Source: CAVRXQ01 sp963849105 (GTDB taxonomy: Bacteria; Actinomycetota; Acidimicrobiia; Acidimicrobiales; Bog-793). From it: a stretch of 64,000 bases of DNA. The stretch covers positions 124,001 through 188,000 of the forward strand of contig CAWKGD010000001.1 of NCBI GenBank assembly GCA_963849105.1, in the 5' to 3' direction. The translations under genes and the position numbers were made by a program. The notes beneath the pieces are model-generated. The model made no database searches, had not been told where the DNA came from, and saw nothing but the letters and a program-made list of their open reading frames with translations. Below are positions 1 through 9,538 of this stretch, in pieces; within the stretch, counting starts at the first letter, position 1, and every line of letters starts with the position of its first letter.

Positions 1-1
1 G

Positions 2-139
2 GTCCAAGGTGGACGATCCGCGCTGCGGGCCGCGCTCGAACGCACCGAGGGTTTCGGAGACTTTCGCGGCTCAGCCGAGTATCGGCGCGCGCTTGTCGAG
101 GTTCTCACGGGGCGAGTCCTTGAGGAGCTCTCACGATGA
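2..139 (+). CDS. C-terminal end of a molybdenum hydroxylase FAD-binding subunit (partial)
   Basis: An open frame enters from the left edge and stops at TGA 137-139. Its last 45 or so codons translate to a tail containing GSAEYRRALVEVLTGRVLEE, which is the usual ending of the CoxM/XdhB/CutM flavoprotein subunits of xanthine and CO dehydrogenase-type enzymes. The stop overlaps the start of the next gene (ATGA, 136-139), so the two are translationally coupled, as expected for the FAD and Mo subunits of one enzyme. The subunit would hold FAD and pass electrons from the Mo subunit to NAD or another acceptor. Only the tail is visible, so the identification rests on this motif plus the neighbour. 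Confidence 0.7.
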   Translation, partial: VQGGRSALRAALERTEGFGDFRGSAEYRRALVEVLTGRVLEELSR

Positions 140-3090
140 AGATCACTCTGCAGGTGAACGGTGAAGTGCGCGAAGTCGAGTGCGAGCCCGGCACCACGTT
201 GCTGCGGGCGCTGCGGGGTCTCGGGTGCTTCAGCGTGCGCTTCGGTTCCTCGAGCGGGGAGACGGGCGCCGCGGCCGTGCTCGTCGACGGACGGCTCCTT
301 GCTGCCGATGTCCTCTTGGCGGCGCAGGCCGAGGGTCACGAGGTGACGACTCTCGAGTCGCTGAGCCGGGCGACCGGCGAGCTCGACCCGATCCAGCAGG
401 CGTTCGCGGAGTCCGGCGCGCTCCAGTCGGGGTACTCGGCCGGGGCGATGATCCTTGCCACCAAACGCTTGCTCGAGACCGTGCCGAACCCTAAAGAGGA
501 CGAGATTCGCGACGCGTTGAGCGGCATCCTCGACCGAGAGACGGGATACGTGAAGGTCGTCGAGGCGGTGAAGAGAGCTGCGACGAGCCTGCGCGGAGAA
601 AAGCTCGAGCCGATCGAGGCGGTCCCCGTCGAGCGACTTACTGGCCGCACTGGCGACACGGTGCAACCGGACGTGACCGAACTCTCCCAGGCGAGCGGCG
701 CGCTTCCCCGGCTCGTCGGTTCGGACGCCGTGCCGGAGGGCACGGTCGTCGGAAGGCCCGTCGTGAAAGTCGACGCGCTACGGCTCGCGAAGGGGAACCC
801 GTGCTTCACCGACGACATCGAGCCGCGCGGCTTGCTCCACGCGAAGGTGCTGCGGAGCCGGCTCGCGCACGCGCGGATCGTCGCGATCGACGACTCGGCG
901 GCGCGCGCGCTCCCCGGCGTGCGCGCGGTGCTGCACTACCAGAACACGCCGCGCGTGAAGTACGCGTCCGGCGGTCAGAGCTGGCCGAACCCCCACCCGT
1001 GGGACCAGGTCAGCTTCGATGACAAGGTCCGGTACGTCGGCGACCGCGTCGCCGCAGTCGCGGCCGACACCGCGGAGATCGCCGAGGAGGCATGCCGGCT
1101 CATCGACGTCACCTACGGCGCATTGCCCGCGGTCTTCGATGAAATCGCGGCGCGCGCTGAGGGCGCGCCCGTCATCCACGACGAGGACGACACCGTCGGC
1201 ATCTACGACGCGAAGCACAACCTCAGCCACCACATCGAGGGCCGCACGGTGGACGACGCGGCGCTCGAGTCGACCCTTTCCGGCGCCGACCACGTCTTCG
1301 AGGCGACCTACCGCGTCGGACAGGTCCAGCACGTTCCCATCGAGCCCCACATCACGGTCGGCTGGCTCGACGAGGATGACCGGCTCGTCCTGCGCTCATC
1401 GACGCAGGTGCCTTTCCACGTGCGACGGATGATCGCGCCCTTGCTCGGGCTGCCGGTGAAGCGGATCCGCGTCGTGAAGCCCCGCCTCGGTGGAGGCTTC
1501 GGCGCGAAGCAGGAGATGCTGATCGAGGACATCGTCGGCCACCTTGTGCTCGCGACTCGGAGACCGGTGCGCCTGGAGCTCACCCGCGAAGAGGAGTTCA
1601 TCGCGACGCGGGTGCGCCACGCCCAAACGATCACTCTGCGTACCGGCGTGAACGACGACGGGCGACTCGTCGCCCAGGACATGCGGGTCGTCTCGAATAC
1701 CGGCGCGTACGGCACGCACGGCTTCACCGTGAACTCGGTGTCCGGACAGCACGGGCTCTCCCTGTACAACTGCCCGGCGAAGCGCTTTCTCTGTGACGTC
1801 GCGTACACGAACCGACCGGTCGCAGGCGCGTTCCGCGGGTACGGGGCGCCGCAGGCGTTTTTCGCCATCGAGTCGCAGATGGACGAGATCGCCCTTGCGC
1901 TCGGCATGGACCCGATCGAACTGCGACGCAGGAACTGGGTCGGCGAGGGCGATGCACTCGACATCGTCCTCCGTCTCGGAGAGCGCGGTGGTGTCGAGGA
2001 GATCGCGCCCGAGGACATGCCGCGAGTGACGTCGTGCGGACTCGAGGAGTGCGCCGCTCAAGGCCTGCGCGCGATCGATTGGGAGCGGCGCGCCGATCCC
2101 TTGTGGAAACGCCCGCCCGACAAGCCGAACATCCGACGCGGCATCGGCCTTGCCGCGGCGATCCAAGGCTCGGGGATCCCCCTCATCGACATGGGTGCGT
2201 CCTCGATCAAGATCAACGACGACGGCTCGTTCAATCTGCTCGTCGGGGCGACCGACATCGGCACCGGTTCCGACACGGTGCTCGCGCAGATCGCCGCCGA
2301 GGTTCTCGGCGTGTCCGTCGACGACATCGTCGTGTACTCCTCGGACACCGATCTCACGCCATTCGACGTCGGCGCGTACGCCTCGAGCACGACGTACGTC
2401 TCGGGCATGGCGGTGAAAAAGGCCGCCGAGGCCGTGCGCGCACGGATCTGTGCACGCGCCGCGCGCCTCATCGGCGTCGAAGACGCCGAAGGAATCGAGC
2501 TCCACGACCGGAGAGCGTGGGCGCCGGACGGACGGTCGATCTCGATCGCGGACGTCGCGCTGAACGCGTTCCACGTCGAGGATCAAGAACAGATCATGGC
2601 CGTCGCGTCACACGTCTCGCCGGAGTCGCCTCCGCCGTTCGCCGTCCAGCTCGCCGCCGTCGAGGTCGACGTCGAGACCGGCCAGGTGACGGTGACGAAG
2701 CTCGTCACCGCGGTCGACTGCGGGGTGGCGATCAACCCGGTGACGGCGAGCGGCCAGGTCGATGGGGCGATGGCCCAGGCGCTCGGCTACGCGCTGACCG
2801 AGGAGCTCGTCCTCGACGAGGACGGCCGGCCCCTCAACGGCCGGCTCGGCCCGTACTGGATCTTCCGAGCAGATGACATGCCACCGACCGAGGTCTTCCT
2901 AGTCCAGACGATGGAGCCGTCCGGACCGTTCGGCGCGAAGGCGGTCGCCGAGATCCCGATGGACGGTGTGGCGCCCGCGGTGCGCAACGCGATCCTCGAC
3001 GCGACCGGCGTCGCGATCAACGAGATCCCCTTCACTCCCGAGCGTGTCTGGCGGGCCTTGCAGTCGAAAGCCGGGCTGCTCGCGTCCTAG
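136..3090 (+). CDS. Xanthine dehydrogenase-family Mo subunit fused to a cysteine-less [2Fe-2S] domain
   Basis: A 984-residue molybdenum hydroxylase. Residues 1-140 have the fold pattern of the small CoxS-like iron-sulphur subunit (ferredoxin domain, then the helical second-cluster domain), but every cluster cysteine position is replaced: S38, T43, A46, D58 in the first and S98, S101, D133, E135 in the second. The conserved Gln before the first helical-domain Cys remains (Q97). Residues from about 205 are a full large subunit: GGFGAKQE, RAFRGYGAPQA, GATDIGTGSDT and GPFGAKAVAEIP with the active-site Glu retained. Family role is hydroxylation of a heterocycle such as hypoxanthine/xanthine, or of an aldehyde, at molybdopterin cytosine dinucleotide. 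The adenine deaminase and nucleoside genes nearby favour a purine substrate, but that is inference. Electron transfer would need a separate Fe-S subunit or a different route. ATG overlaps the previous stop. Confidence 0.85.
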   Translation: MKITLQVNGEVREVECEPGTTLLRALRGLGCFSVRFGSSSGETGAAAVLVDGRLLAADVLLAAQAEGHEVTTLESLSRATGELDPIQQAFAESGALQSGYSAGAMILATKRLLETVPNPKEDEIRDALSGILDRETGYVKVVEAVKRAATSLRGEKLEPIEAVPVERLTGRTGDTVQPDVTELSQASGALPRLVGSDAVPEGTVVGRPVVKVDALRLAKGNPCFTDDIEPRGLLHAKVLRSRLAHARIVAIDDSAARALPGVRAVLHYQNTPRVKYASGGQSWPNPHPWDQVSFDDKVRYVGDRVAAVAADTAEIAEEACRLIDVTYGALPAVFDEIAARAEGAPVIHDEDDTVGIYDAKHNLSHHIEGRTVDDAALESTLSGADHVFEATYRVGQVQHVPIEPHITVGWLDEDDRLVLRSSTQVPFHVRRMIAPLLGLPVKRIRVVKPRLGGGFGAKQEMLIEDIVGHLVLATRRPVRLELTREEEFIATRVRHAQTITLRTGVNDDGRLVAQDMRVVSNTGAYGTHGFTVNSVSGQHGLSLYNCPAKRFLCDVAYTNRPVAGAFRGYGAPQAFFAIESQMDEIALALGMDPIELRRRNWVGEGDALDIVLRLGERGGVEEIAPEDMPRVTSCGLEECAAQGLRAIDWERRADPLWKRPPDKPNIRRGIGLAAAIQGSGIPLIDMGASSIKINDDGSFNLLVGATDIGTGSDTVLAQIAAEVLGVSVDDIVVYSSDTDLTPFDVGAYASSTTYVSGMAVKKAAEAVRARICARAARLIGVEDAEGIELHDRRAWAPDGRSISIADVALNAFHVEDQEQIMAVASHVSPESPPPFAVQLAAVEVDVETGQVTVTKLVTAVDCGVAINPVTASGQVDGAMAQALGYALTEELVLDEDGRPLNGRLGPYWIFRADDMPPTEVFLVQTMEPSGPFGAKAVAEIPMDGVAPAVRNAILDATGVAINEIPFTPERVWRALQSKAGLLAS

Positions 3091-3171
3091 GTGCAGGTCC
3101 GAAGAACGTTCGTCAAGGCGCGCGAGGTAAAGCCCTGGTACGTCGGCGAAATCGCCGCGCAGCGCGGAGGC

Positions 3172-4896
3172 TCAGACGGCCGTCACGTCGGTGAGGGCGA
3201 ACCGCGTCACGTCGAGGAGTCCGCGGTCGGTGATCCGCAGTTCGGGGATCACCGAAAGCCCGAGAAAGCTCAGCTGCATAAAAGGCGCCTCGATCGTGAC
3301 GCCGAGGCGGTTCGCCACCGCGTCGGTGAGGGCGCTGACCTGTCGCGCGACCTCTCCTGCCGGGTTCGTGCTCATGAGCCCCCCGATCGGAAGCGGCACC
3401 TCGGCGATCACCCGGCCCCCCAAGACGGCCACCTGCCCGCCGCCGATCTCCGCAAGGCGCGCGACGCCGACGGCCATGTCCGACGGGCCGGAGTCGTCGC
3501 GGGCGCCGACGGCCATGCAGTTGTGCGCGTCGTGGGCGACCGTCGAGGCCATCGCCCCGCGGTGGATTCCGAATCCGGAGACGTAGCCGAGGCCGATGCG
3601 GCCGGTTCGGCGGTGTCGCTCGACGACGGCGATCCGCGCGACGTCCTGCGCGGGGTCATTGACGTCGAAAACGAGGTCGTCCGTCGACAACGAACGCGAG
3701 CGCACACCGATGACGTGGGCCCGTCCGTTCGCCGGCGGTGTGAGGGCGTAGGCGCTCGGGGCGGGCGGATCCTCGAGGTGGACCGAGTGGAGCATCCACC
3801 CGGGTGCCGCGGTCGCCGGCACGACGCCGGGGATGACCTCGCCATTCTCTGCGACGAGACGTCCGGCCTGCCAGACCCGGACCGGCTCGAAAGTCGAGAA
3901 GTCCTCGAAGCACAGCACGTCGGCCTGGTAACCGGGTGCGAGCCATCCGAGGTGGTCGAAGCGGTGGTACTCGGCCGGATTCGCCGTCGCGAGAACGAGC
4001 GCGTCCTCGACGCTGACCCCGGCTTTCACCGCCAGGCGGACGCAGTCGTTGATATGCCCCTCGTTGAGGAGGGTGTCGGGCTCGCGGTCGTCCGTGCAGA
4101 GGGCGACGCGCGCCGTGCCGTGGCGGAGGACGGTCGGGATGAGCGCATCCAGATCGCGCGAGGCGGATCCTTCGCGAACGAAGATCCACATGCCCTTCCT
4201 CCGCTTCTCCTCGGCTTCTTCGAGCTCGGTGCACTCGTGATCCGACTCGATCCCGGCGGCGAGGTACGCGTCGAGCTCGCGCCCTGAGACGCCCGGGGCG
4301 TGGCCGTCCACCCGTCGGGTGCCGGCCGTGGCGATCTTCGCGAGCATCTCGGGGTCGCCCGCGATCACGCCGGGGAAGTTCATGACCTCGGCGATTCCGA
4401 TCACTGCGCGGTCTTCGAGGAGCTCTGCGAGGTCGGTGTGATCGAGCTCTGCGCCGGGACTCTCGAACGGCGAGGCGGGAACACAACTCGAGGCACAGAT
4501 GCCGAAGGTGAACGGCAGGCGTTCAGCGTCCCGCGCCAGCGCGAGCACTCCCGGCACACCGAAGACGTTCGCGATCTCGTGAGGGTCCGCCGCGACCGCG
4601 GTCGTCCCATGGGGGAGGACGGCGCGCACGAACTCGTCGATCCACAGTTTTGTCGACTCGAGGTGCATGTGCGGGTCGATGAATCCCGGAGTCAACGACG
4701 CGCCCGCAACCTCGACGACGTCGGTTGCTTCGCGTCTTCCCCACCCCGCGATGACCCCGTCTGAGATCGCGAGGTCGGTCTCGATCCACTCGCGCGTACC
4801 CGGCACAAAGACCCGACCTCCCGAGATCAAAAGGTCGGCCGGCTCATCTCCACGGGCGACGGCGAGCAAGCGAGCGGATCCACGCCGCGGGGGCAT
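3172..4896 (-). CDS. ade: Adenine deaminase
   Basis: A 574-residue amidohydrolase that converts adenine to hypoxanthine plus ammonia (family EC 3.5.4.2). Visible motifs are the metal-binding GFIDPHMHLEST near residue 75, the HGTTAVAADPHEIANV stretch that follows, and CTDDREPDTL further on, all typical of Ade rather than of other amidohydrolases; length matches the family. It converges with the molybdenum hydroxylase gene. The product hypoxanthine could feed that enzyme if it is a xanthine dehydrogenase. There is no Shine-Dalgarno before the ATG; a TAGGAT -10 box sits 6 bases upstream, so the message is probably leaderless. Confidence 0.95.
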   Translation of the reverse strand: MPPRRGSARLLAVARGDEPADLLISGGRVFVPGTREWIETDLAISDGVIAGWGRREATDVVEVAGASLTPGFIDPHMHLESTKLWIDEFVRAVLPHGTTAVAADPHEIANVFGVPGVLALARDAERLPFTFGICASSCVPASPFESPGAELDHTDLAELLEDRAVIGIAEVMNFPGVIAGDPEMLAKIATAGTRRVDGHAPGVSGRELDAYLAAGIESDHECTELEEAEEKRRKGMWIFVREGSASRDLDALIPTVLRHGTARVALCTDDREPDTLLNEGHINDCVRLAVKAGVSVEDALVLATANPAEYHRFDHLGWLAPGYQADVLCFEDFSTFEPVRVWQAGRLVAENGEVIPGVVPATAAPGWMLHSVHLEDPPAPSAYALTPPANGRAHVIGVRSRSLSTDDLVFDVNDPAQDVARIAVVERHRRTGRIGLGYVSGFGIHRGAMASTVAHDAHNCMAVGARDDSGPSDMAVGVARLAEIGGGQVAVLGGRVIAEVPLPIGGLMSTNPAGEVARQVSALTDAVANRLGVTIEAPFMQLSFLGLSVIPELRITDRGLLDVTRFALTDVTAV

Positions 4897-4902
4897 AGCC
4901 GC

Positions 4903-4908
4903 ATCCTA
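4903..4908 (-). promoter_or_regulatory. -10 box of a leaderless promoter for ade
   Basis: TAGGAT on the minus strand, separated from the ATG at 4896 by 6 bases, with no ribosome-binding site between. The spacing puts transcription start at or next to the start codon. No convincing -35 box. Confidence 0.5.
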
Positions 4909-5034
4909 AGAGCCCGCGATGCCGCCGATCAGGGCAGAACGTCACGCCTGCGAGCGGTGCGGGCGCGCAAACCTCGGCACGCGGTGAGATTCCGGGGCGA
5001 AGTGCAGGAACGCGGTGACAGCGCCTCGTCGCGA

Positions 5035-5664
5035 TCAGACTCCGGCCGCTGAGAGGGCTGACCAGACACCGAGGCCGATGAGGATCCCGGCCGAGACCTT
5101 CCGTACCACGCCGAGCGGCACGACCCGGGTGACCGTCCGGCCGATGACCACGCCGAGCGCGCTCGTCAGCGCGAACGCGACGACCGCGCCGATGAACACG
5201 CCGAGCGGGTCGCGCGTGCGCGCCGACAGGTTGACGATCACGATCTGGGTGAGATCGCCCATCTCGGCGAGGAACACGACGAGGAAGGTCGTTGCGACGA
5301 GGCGCCACGTCGACGACACGCGCCGGGCACGTGCGCCGACCCGGGAAACGAGCGCCTCCTCCTCGGAGGAAAGCGACTCGCCGGCCCTTTGCGCCGATGC
5401 CTCCTTTGTCAGCGCGAGGTACGCGCCGCCGGCGAGGAAGCCGGACGCCGTGATCCCGGCGACGACGCGGTGCGGAGCGAGCGCGATGAGCCCTCCGGCG
5501 ACGACCGCGACGGCGGCCTCGACGACGAGTCCGAGAAAGACCCCCCAGAACACCGGCAGCGGTCGGTGACGCGAAGAGATCGTGATCGCAGCGAGGAACG
5601 TCTTGTCCGGTAACTCGGCTGGGGCGACCACCGCGAAGGACGCGGCGATGACGCCGACGTTCAC
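5035..5664 (-). CDS. GDT1/TMEM165 (UPF0016) family cation transporter
   Basis: A 209-residue membrane protein with six or so hydrophobic segments in two homologous halves. Each half carries the family motif E-x-G-D-x-T: AELPDKT near residue 16 and AEMGDLTQ near residue 150. The first copy has Pro in place of Gly, and the second has Leu where Lys is usual. GDT1-type proteins export Mn2+ or Ca2+, or exchange them for protons, across the membrane. A basic, poorly conserved loop around residues 100-125 joins the halves. The GTG start lies 9 bases after the aminopeptidase stop, so the two genes are probably cotranscribed; a shared need for divalent metal is possible but not shown. Confidence 0.85.
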   Translation of the reverse strand: MNVGVIAASFAVVAPAELPDKTFLAAITISSRHRPLPVFWGVFLGLVVEAAVAVVAGGLIALAPHRVVAGITASGFLAGGAYLALTKEASAQRAGESLSSEEEALVSRVGARARRVSSTWRLVATTFLVVFLAEMGDLTQIVIVNLSARTRDPLGVFIGAVVAFALTSALGVVIGRTVTRVVPLGVVRKVSAGILIGLGVWSALSAAGV

Positions 5665-5673
5665 GCCGCTCGA

Positions 5674-8283
5674 CTACCGATCGGCGAGGAGGCCCCCGAG
5701 CTCGGATCGGATCGCGTTCGCCAGCCGGAGATTCACCTCGAGCTCTTCGATCTGCTGATCGAGGAATCGCCGCCGCGAGCCGCCGATTTTTGCGTCGACG
5801 AAGGCGCGGATCTCGTCGAAGTAGAGGGAGTGACCCTCGGCGTCGACCTCGACCAGGCTTGGCACCCCCTCGAACATGCGCACGACCAGGCTCGGCGGGA
5901 ACTTCGATTCGAGTTCGTCGAAGTGCTCGGCGACGAATCTCCAGGTCGGGACGGCGGTCTCGCGTTTGTGCATCATGAGGGCGTAGATGAACGGCGCGTT
6001 CTGATTGCGCAGCTCATTGCGGGCGAGCTCGAAGATCTCGTGGGCGAGTGTGAGGTCGGTGACCGAGGTGAGCGCGAACTCGTAGCGGTGCTCGTCAAGC
6101 GGCGAAGTGGGATGAGCGTGGCGATCGAGGAACGTCTCGTAGATCCCTCGGCTTGCGTGCGCCGCGACAACCGAGAGCACCCCGTAGGCGCTGTCGGCGT
6201 CGATCTCGTGACCGGGGGTGCGGTCAGCCTGGAAGCGGGCGTAGGCGTCCGAGATCACCTCTTCGTCCCGGCCGATCGTGCCGAGCGTGCCGATGAGCAG
6301 CCCGCGCAGGTAGGACGTCTGCTCGCTCTCACCGGGCTGAATTCGCCACGCGATGCTGTCGAGTTTCGGTCGCAGCGTCCGACGGAGGTACTCGGCGTAC
6401 GCATCTCGCAGCTCACTCGGCACGACGAGATCGATCGTTCGCAGCGCAGAGATCGCGATCGACCAGACGAACGGGTTGTCCTCGTGTTCGAGCGCGTCGA
6501 TCGTGCGGAAGAACTCGGCGACGCTCGTCAGGCCGGCGCGCGTCGTCGCCCAGATATCCGAGACGAGGTAGTAGCGCTCGATCGGCTGCAGCAGCTCGAG
6601 ATTCGCCAGCAGCGCCAGACGCAGCGTCTCGTCGTATCGCACGCGGTAAAAGCCCGAGCCGCCGCGGTTCACCACCACCGGCAGCTCCGGGGCGGCGAAG
6701 GTCTCGGGTGCCTTTTCGAGGATGACGCGGGTCGTCGCGTCGGGGCGCGAGGGAGCGTACGCCAGCACCGGGATGAGCCAGTCCGATCCGATCGCCGACG
6801 GCCGCGTGGCGAGGACTTCCGCCGGAAGGTACGAGAAGGCCCGCTGGGTGATCTCGACCCTGCCGTCGTGCCACGAGGCGTTGACGAGCGGGTACCCGCC
6901 TTGGAAGATCCACGAGTCCATCAACGCGCGCACGGGCACGTCGGGATTGGTCTCCTCGAGCGCGTCCCACAGGTCTGTCGTCTCGGCGTTGGAGTAGGCG
7001 TGGGTTTTCAGGTAGCGCCGGATGCCGTTACGGAAGCGATCGCCGCCCAGGTAGCGCTCGATCATCCATAAGACGCCGCCACCTTTGTAGTAGGTGAGCG
7101 AGTCGAACATCGAGGTCGCCTCTTCGGGTCGGCCGACGGGGAATTCGATCGAGCGAGTCGAGCTCATGCCGTCGTTCGCCAACGCGACCGGCCAATAACG
7201 CGCCACAGCGAAGAGGAACGGTTCCTGCGCGGGGTATTTGTCGTCGTGACAGAGGAACGCCATGAACGTCGCGAACGCCTCGTTCAGCCAGACGCCGTTC
7301 CACCACTTCATCGTGACGAGGTCCCCGAACCACATGTGGGCGATCTCGTGTTCGACGACCTCCGCTATGCGGGCGATCTCTGAGAGCGAGGAGCGCTCGG
7401 GATCGGCGAGCAGGTCCGCCTCCCGGAAGGTCACGCAGCCGACGTTCTCCATCGCACCTTGCGCGAAGTCGGGGATGCCGACCAAGTCGAGCTTGTCGCC
7501 CGGGTAGGGGATGTCGAAATAATCCGTGTAGAACCTCAGCGTGTGGTCGGCGAACTCGAGCGACATTTGCGTCAGCTGTTCCTTGCCCGGCAGGTGCACG
7601 ACGCGCACCGGCGTACCGAGCACGTCGATCGGGTCCGTCGCGATGAACGGACCGACGACGAACGCGACGAGGTAGGTCGACATCTTCATGGTGTCGGCAA
7701 AGCGCACCCTGCGCGTGCCGTCGGGGAGGTCCTCTGAGGAGATCTGGCGGGCGTTCGAAACGGCGAACATCTCCTTCGGCACGACGAGGGTGATGCCGAA
7801 GACGGCCTTCATGTCGGGCTCGTCGAAGCACGGAAAGGCCCGTCGGGCGTCGGTCTCTTCGAAGTGGGTCGTCGCGATCGTGTGCGCGTTGCCATCGTCG
7901 TCGACGTAGCGGCTGCGATAGAAACCGAGCAGGAGGTCGTTCAGCACGCCGGAAAAGCGCGTCGAAACGGTGTACGGGCCGGGCTCCAACAAGACCGGGG
8001 AGGCGAAGTGGACGCGCCTTTCCTCAGGCTCCATCTCGATGCTCGCCGCCACCGCCTGACCGGCCTCGCCCGCCGACTGCCAGCCGGGCGCGATCGACGC
8101 CTCGGCGATCTCGATATCCGCCGTGTTCATCACGACTTCGGTGGCGGCCTCGGTGAGCATGATCTCGACGCGCTCGGACCCGGTGAACGTGGCTGCCTCG
8201 AGGTTGGGGGCGAGTTCGAGGTCGTAGCGGACAGGTGTCGCCGTTCTCGGCAGGCGGTACGGCGCGAGTGCTCCCGTCTCCAC
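5674..8283 (-). CDS. pepN: M1-family aminopeptidase (PepN-like)
   Basis: An 869-residue zinc aminopeptidase that removes N-terminal residues from peptides in the cytoplasm. The substrate-recognition motif GAMEN is at residues 276-280, and the zinc site HEIAH at 312-316 is followed by the third ligand in NEAF (E335), the exact gluzincin spacing. N-terminal beta domain, catalytic domain and long helical C-terminal domain are all present, so it is full length for actinobacterial PepN. No signal peptide. GTG start with no Shine-Dalgarno but a TAGCCT box 9 bases upstream. First gene of a two-gene unit with the GDT1 transporter. Confidence 0.95.
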   Translation of the reverse strand: METGALAPYRLPRTATPVRYDLELAPNLEAATFTGSERVEIMLTEAATEVVMNTADIEIAEASIAPGWQSAGEAGQAVAASIEMEPEERRVHFASPVLLEPGPYTVSTRFSGVLNDLLLGFYRSRYVDDDGNAHTIATTHFEETDARRAFPCFDEPDMKAVFGITLVVPKEMFAVSNARQISSEDLPDGTRRVRFADTMKMSTYLVAFVVGPFIATDPIDVLGTPVRVVHLPGKEQLTQMSLEFADHTLRFYTDYFDIPYPGDKLDLVGIPDFAQGAMENVGCVTFREADLLADPERSSLSEIARIAEVVEHEIAHMWFGDLVTMKWWNGVWLNEAFATFMAFLCHDDKYPAQEPFLFAVARYWPVALANDGMSSTRSIEFPVGRPEEATSMFDSLTYYKGGGVLWMIERYLGGDRFRNGIRRYLKTHAYSNAETTDLWDALEETNPDVPVRALMDSWIFQGGYPLVNASWHDGRVEITQRAFSYLPAEVLATRPSAIGSDWLIPVLAYAPSRPDATTRVILEKAPETFAAPELPVVVNRGGSGFYRVRYDETLRLALLANLELLQPIERYYLVSDIWATTRAGLTSVAEFFRTIDALEHEDNPFVWSIAISALRTIDLVVPSELRDAYAEYLRRTLRPKLDSIAWRIQPGESEQTSYLRGLLIGTLGTIGRDEEVISDAYARFQADRTPGHEIDADSAYGVLSVVAAHASRGIYETFLDRHAHPTSPLDEHRYEFALTSVTDLTLAHEIFELARNELRNQNAPFIYALMMHKRETAVPTWRFVAEHFDELESKFPPSLVVRMFEGVPSLVEVDAEGHSLYFDEIRAFVDAKIGGSRRRFLDQQIEELEVNLRLANAIRSELGGLLADR

Positions 8284-8292
8284 GGTCGGAGC

Positions 8293-8298
8293 AGGCTA
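8293..8298 (-). promoter_or_regulatory. -10 box of a leaderless promoter for pepN
   Basis: TAGCCT on the minus strand, 9 bases before the GTG at 8283. The identical hexamer at the identical distance precedes ychF. Confidence 0.45.
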
Positions 8299-8353
8299 CT
8301 GGACCCAGCGTCGAAGGAAGTTCCAAGCCCGCTGTGATGGTCGGCACTGCCAG

Positions 8354-8359
8354 TAACGT
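8354..8359 (+). promoter_or_regulatory. -10 box of a leaderless promoter for the PfkB kinase
   Basis: TAACGT, 6 bases before the GTG at 8366, no Shine-Dalgarno. It shares an 82-base divergent region with the pepN promoter. Confidence 0.45.
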
Positions 8360-8365
8360 GCCATC

Positions 8366-9415
8366 GTGACGACCTTGGCGCGTGCCGCGGCGGCGCGCGC
8401 AAGGAAGGGTGAGCGCCGCTTCGACGTCTGTTGTGTCGGCAACGCCCTGATGGATCACCTCGCCCACGCCGACCTGGCGACGGTTGCCGCTCTCGGGCTG
8501 CCCCACGGCGGGATGACGCTCGTCGACATCGCGACGACCGACCGGCTGCGCAGCGCCGTCGGAAACGGTCGCCAGGTGCCCGGCGGCACCGTCACGAACA
8601 CCGCCGTCGGAATCGCTTCGTTCGGCGGCAGACCCGCCTTCGTCGGCGCCGTCGCGACCGACGAGGCCGGCGCACGCTACGAAGCCGATCTCGAAGCGGC
8701 CGGTGTTCACGCCGCGCTGCAGCGATTCCCCTTCGACCCCGTCGGCGACGAGATGGCGACCGGGCGCTGCTACGTGCTCGTCACCCCCGACGCCGAGCGG
8801 ACGATGGCGACGGCACTCGGCGTCGGCGGACAGCTCAACGCACAGGGCATCGACGCGAGCGTCATCGCCGATTCATCGCTCGTCTACTTCGACGGCTACG
8901 TCCTCGATCTCCCCGACGCCGAGGCGCTCGTCGCGCGGCTGCTCGGCGTCGCGCGCCCCGCTCGAACCAAGGTTGCGATCGGACTCGCAGACGCGCGGCT
9001 CGTCGAACGCCATCGTCGGGTTCTCGAAGATCTCTGTTCGGGGTCGGTCGACTACGTGTTCGCGAACGAATCGGAGATTCTCGAATTCACGAAGACCTCA
9101 GGCGTCGAACGCGCGATGCGCGCGATCGCCCGCGACGACCTCGTCGTCGTGGTCACCCGCGGGGCTCTCGGCGCCATCGTCGGCTTCGCGGGCGAGGTCG
9201 TCGACGTGCCGGCGCATCGCGTGGACGACGTCGTCGATGTCACCGGCGCCGGAGACCTGTTCGCCGCCGGGTTCTGCTACGGCGTCACCCACGCGATCGA
9301 CCCCGTCGGTGCCGCAAGACTTGGCAGCCTCGCCGCGGCGGAGGTGATCAGCCACCTCGGCGCGCGCCCAGAGACCTCGCTTGCCGACCTGGCGCGCGCC
9401 CGCGCGCTGATCTGA
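8366..9415 (+). CDS. PfkB-family kinase, adenosine kinase-like
   Basis: A 349-residue ribokinase-fold kinase. The N-terminal strand DVCCVGNALMDHLA, the small-substrate glycines GGTVTNTAVGIASFGG and the C-terminal catalytic motif TGAGDLFAAGF with its general-base Asp are clear. The general shape (long insert after the first motif, FVGAVATDEAG) resembles adenosine/sugar kinases more than fructose-1-phosphate kinase. In a region full of nucleoside enzymes, phosphorylation of adenosine or another nucleoside is likely, but PfkB substrates cannot be read from sequence. Stands alone, divergent from pepN; GTG start behind a leaderless-type promoter. Confidence 0.8.
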   Translation: MTTLARAAAARARKGERRFDVCCVGNALMDHLAHADLATVAALGLPHGGMTLVDIATTDRLRSAVGNGRQVPGGTVTNTAVGIASFGGRPAFVGAVATDEAGARYEADLEAAGVHAALQRFPFDPVGDEMATGRCYVLVTPDAERTMATALGVGGQLNAQGIDASVIADSSLVYFDGYVLDLPDAEALVARLLGVARPARTKVAIGLADARLVERHRRVLEDLCSGSVDYVFANESEILEFTKTSGVERAMRAIARDDLVVVVTRGALGAIVGFAGEVVDVPAHRVDDVVDVTGAGDLFAAGFCYGVTHAIDPVGAARLGSLAAAEVISHLGARPETSLADLARARALI

Positions 9416-9501
9416 GCGCGCCGTCGTCGCGCTGCAACGGTCAAAGGCGAGAGCGATACCTGGTGCGACGCCTGCCTGGTGCGGTCGGCCAGGACCTGGG
9501 C

Positions 9502-9518
9502 GGCCGGGGCGGCCTTTT
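9502..9518 (+). terminator. Short GC hairpin with T-run after the PfkB kinase gene
   Basis: GGCCG, a GGG loop, CGGCC, then TTTT. It sits 86 bases after the kinase stop in the convergent gap before the permease gene. The 5 bp stem is short, so moderate to low confidence. Confidence 0.4.
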
Positions 9519-9538
9519 CGTAGGGATCGGCCACACGG

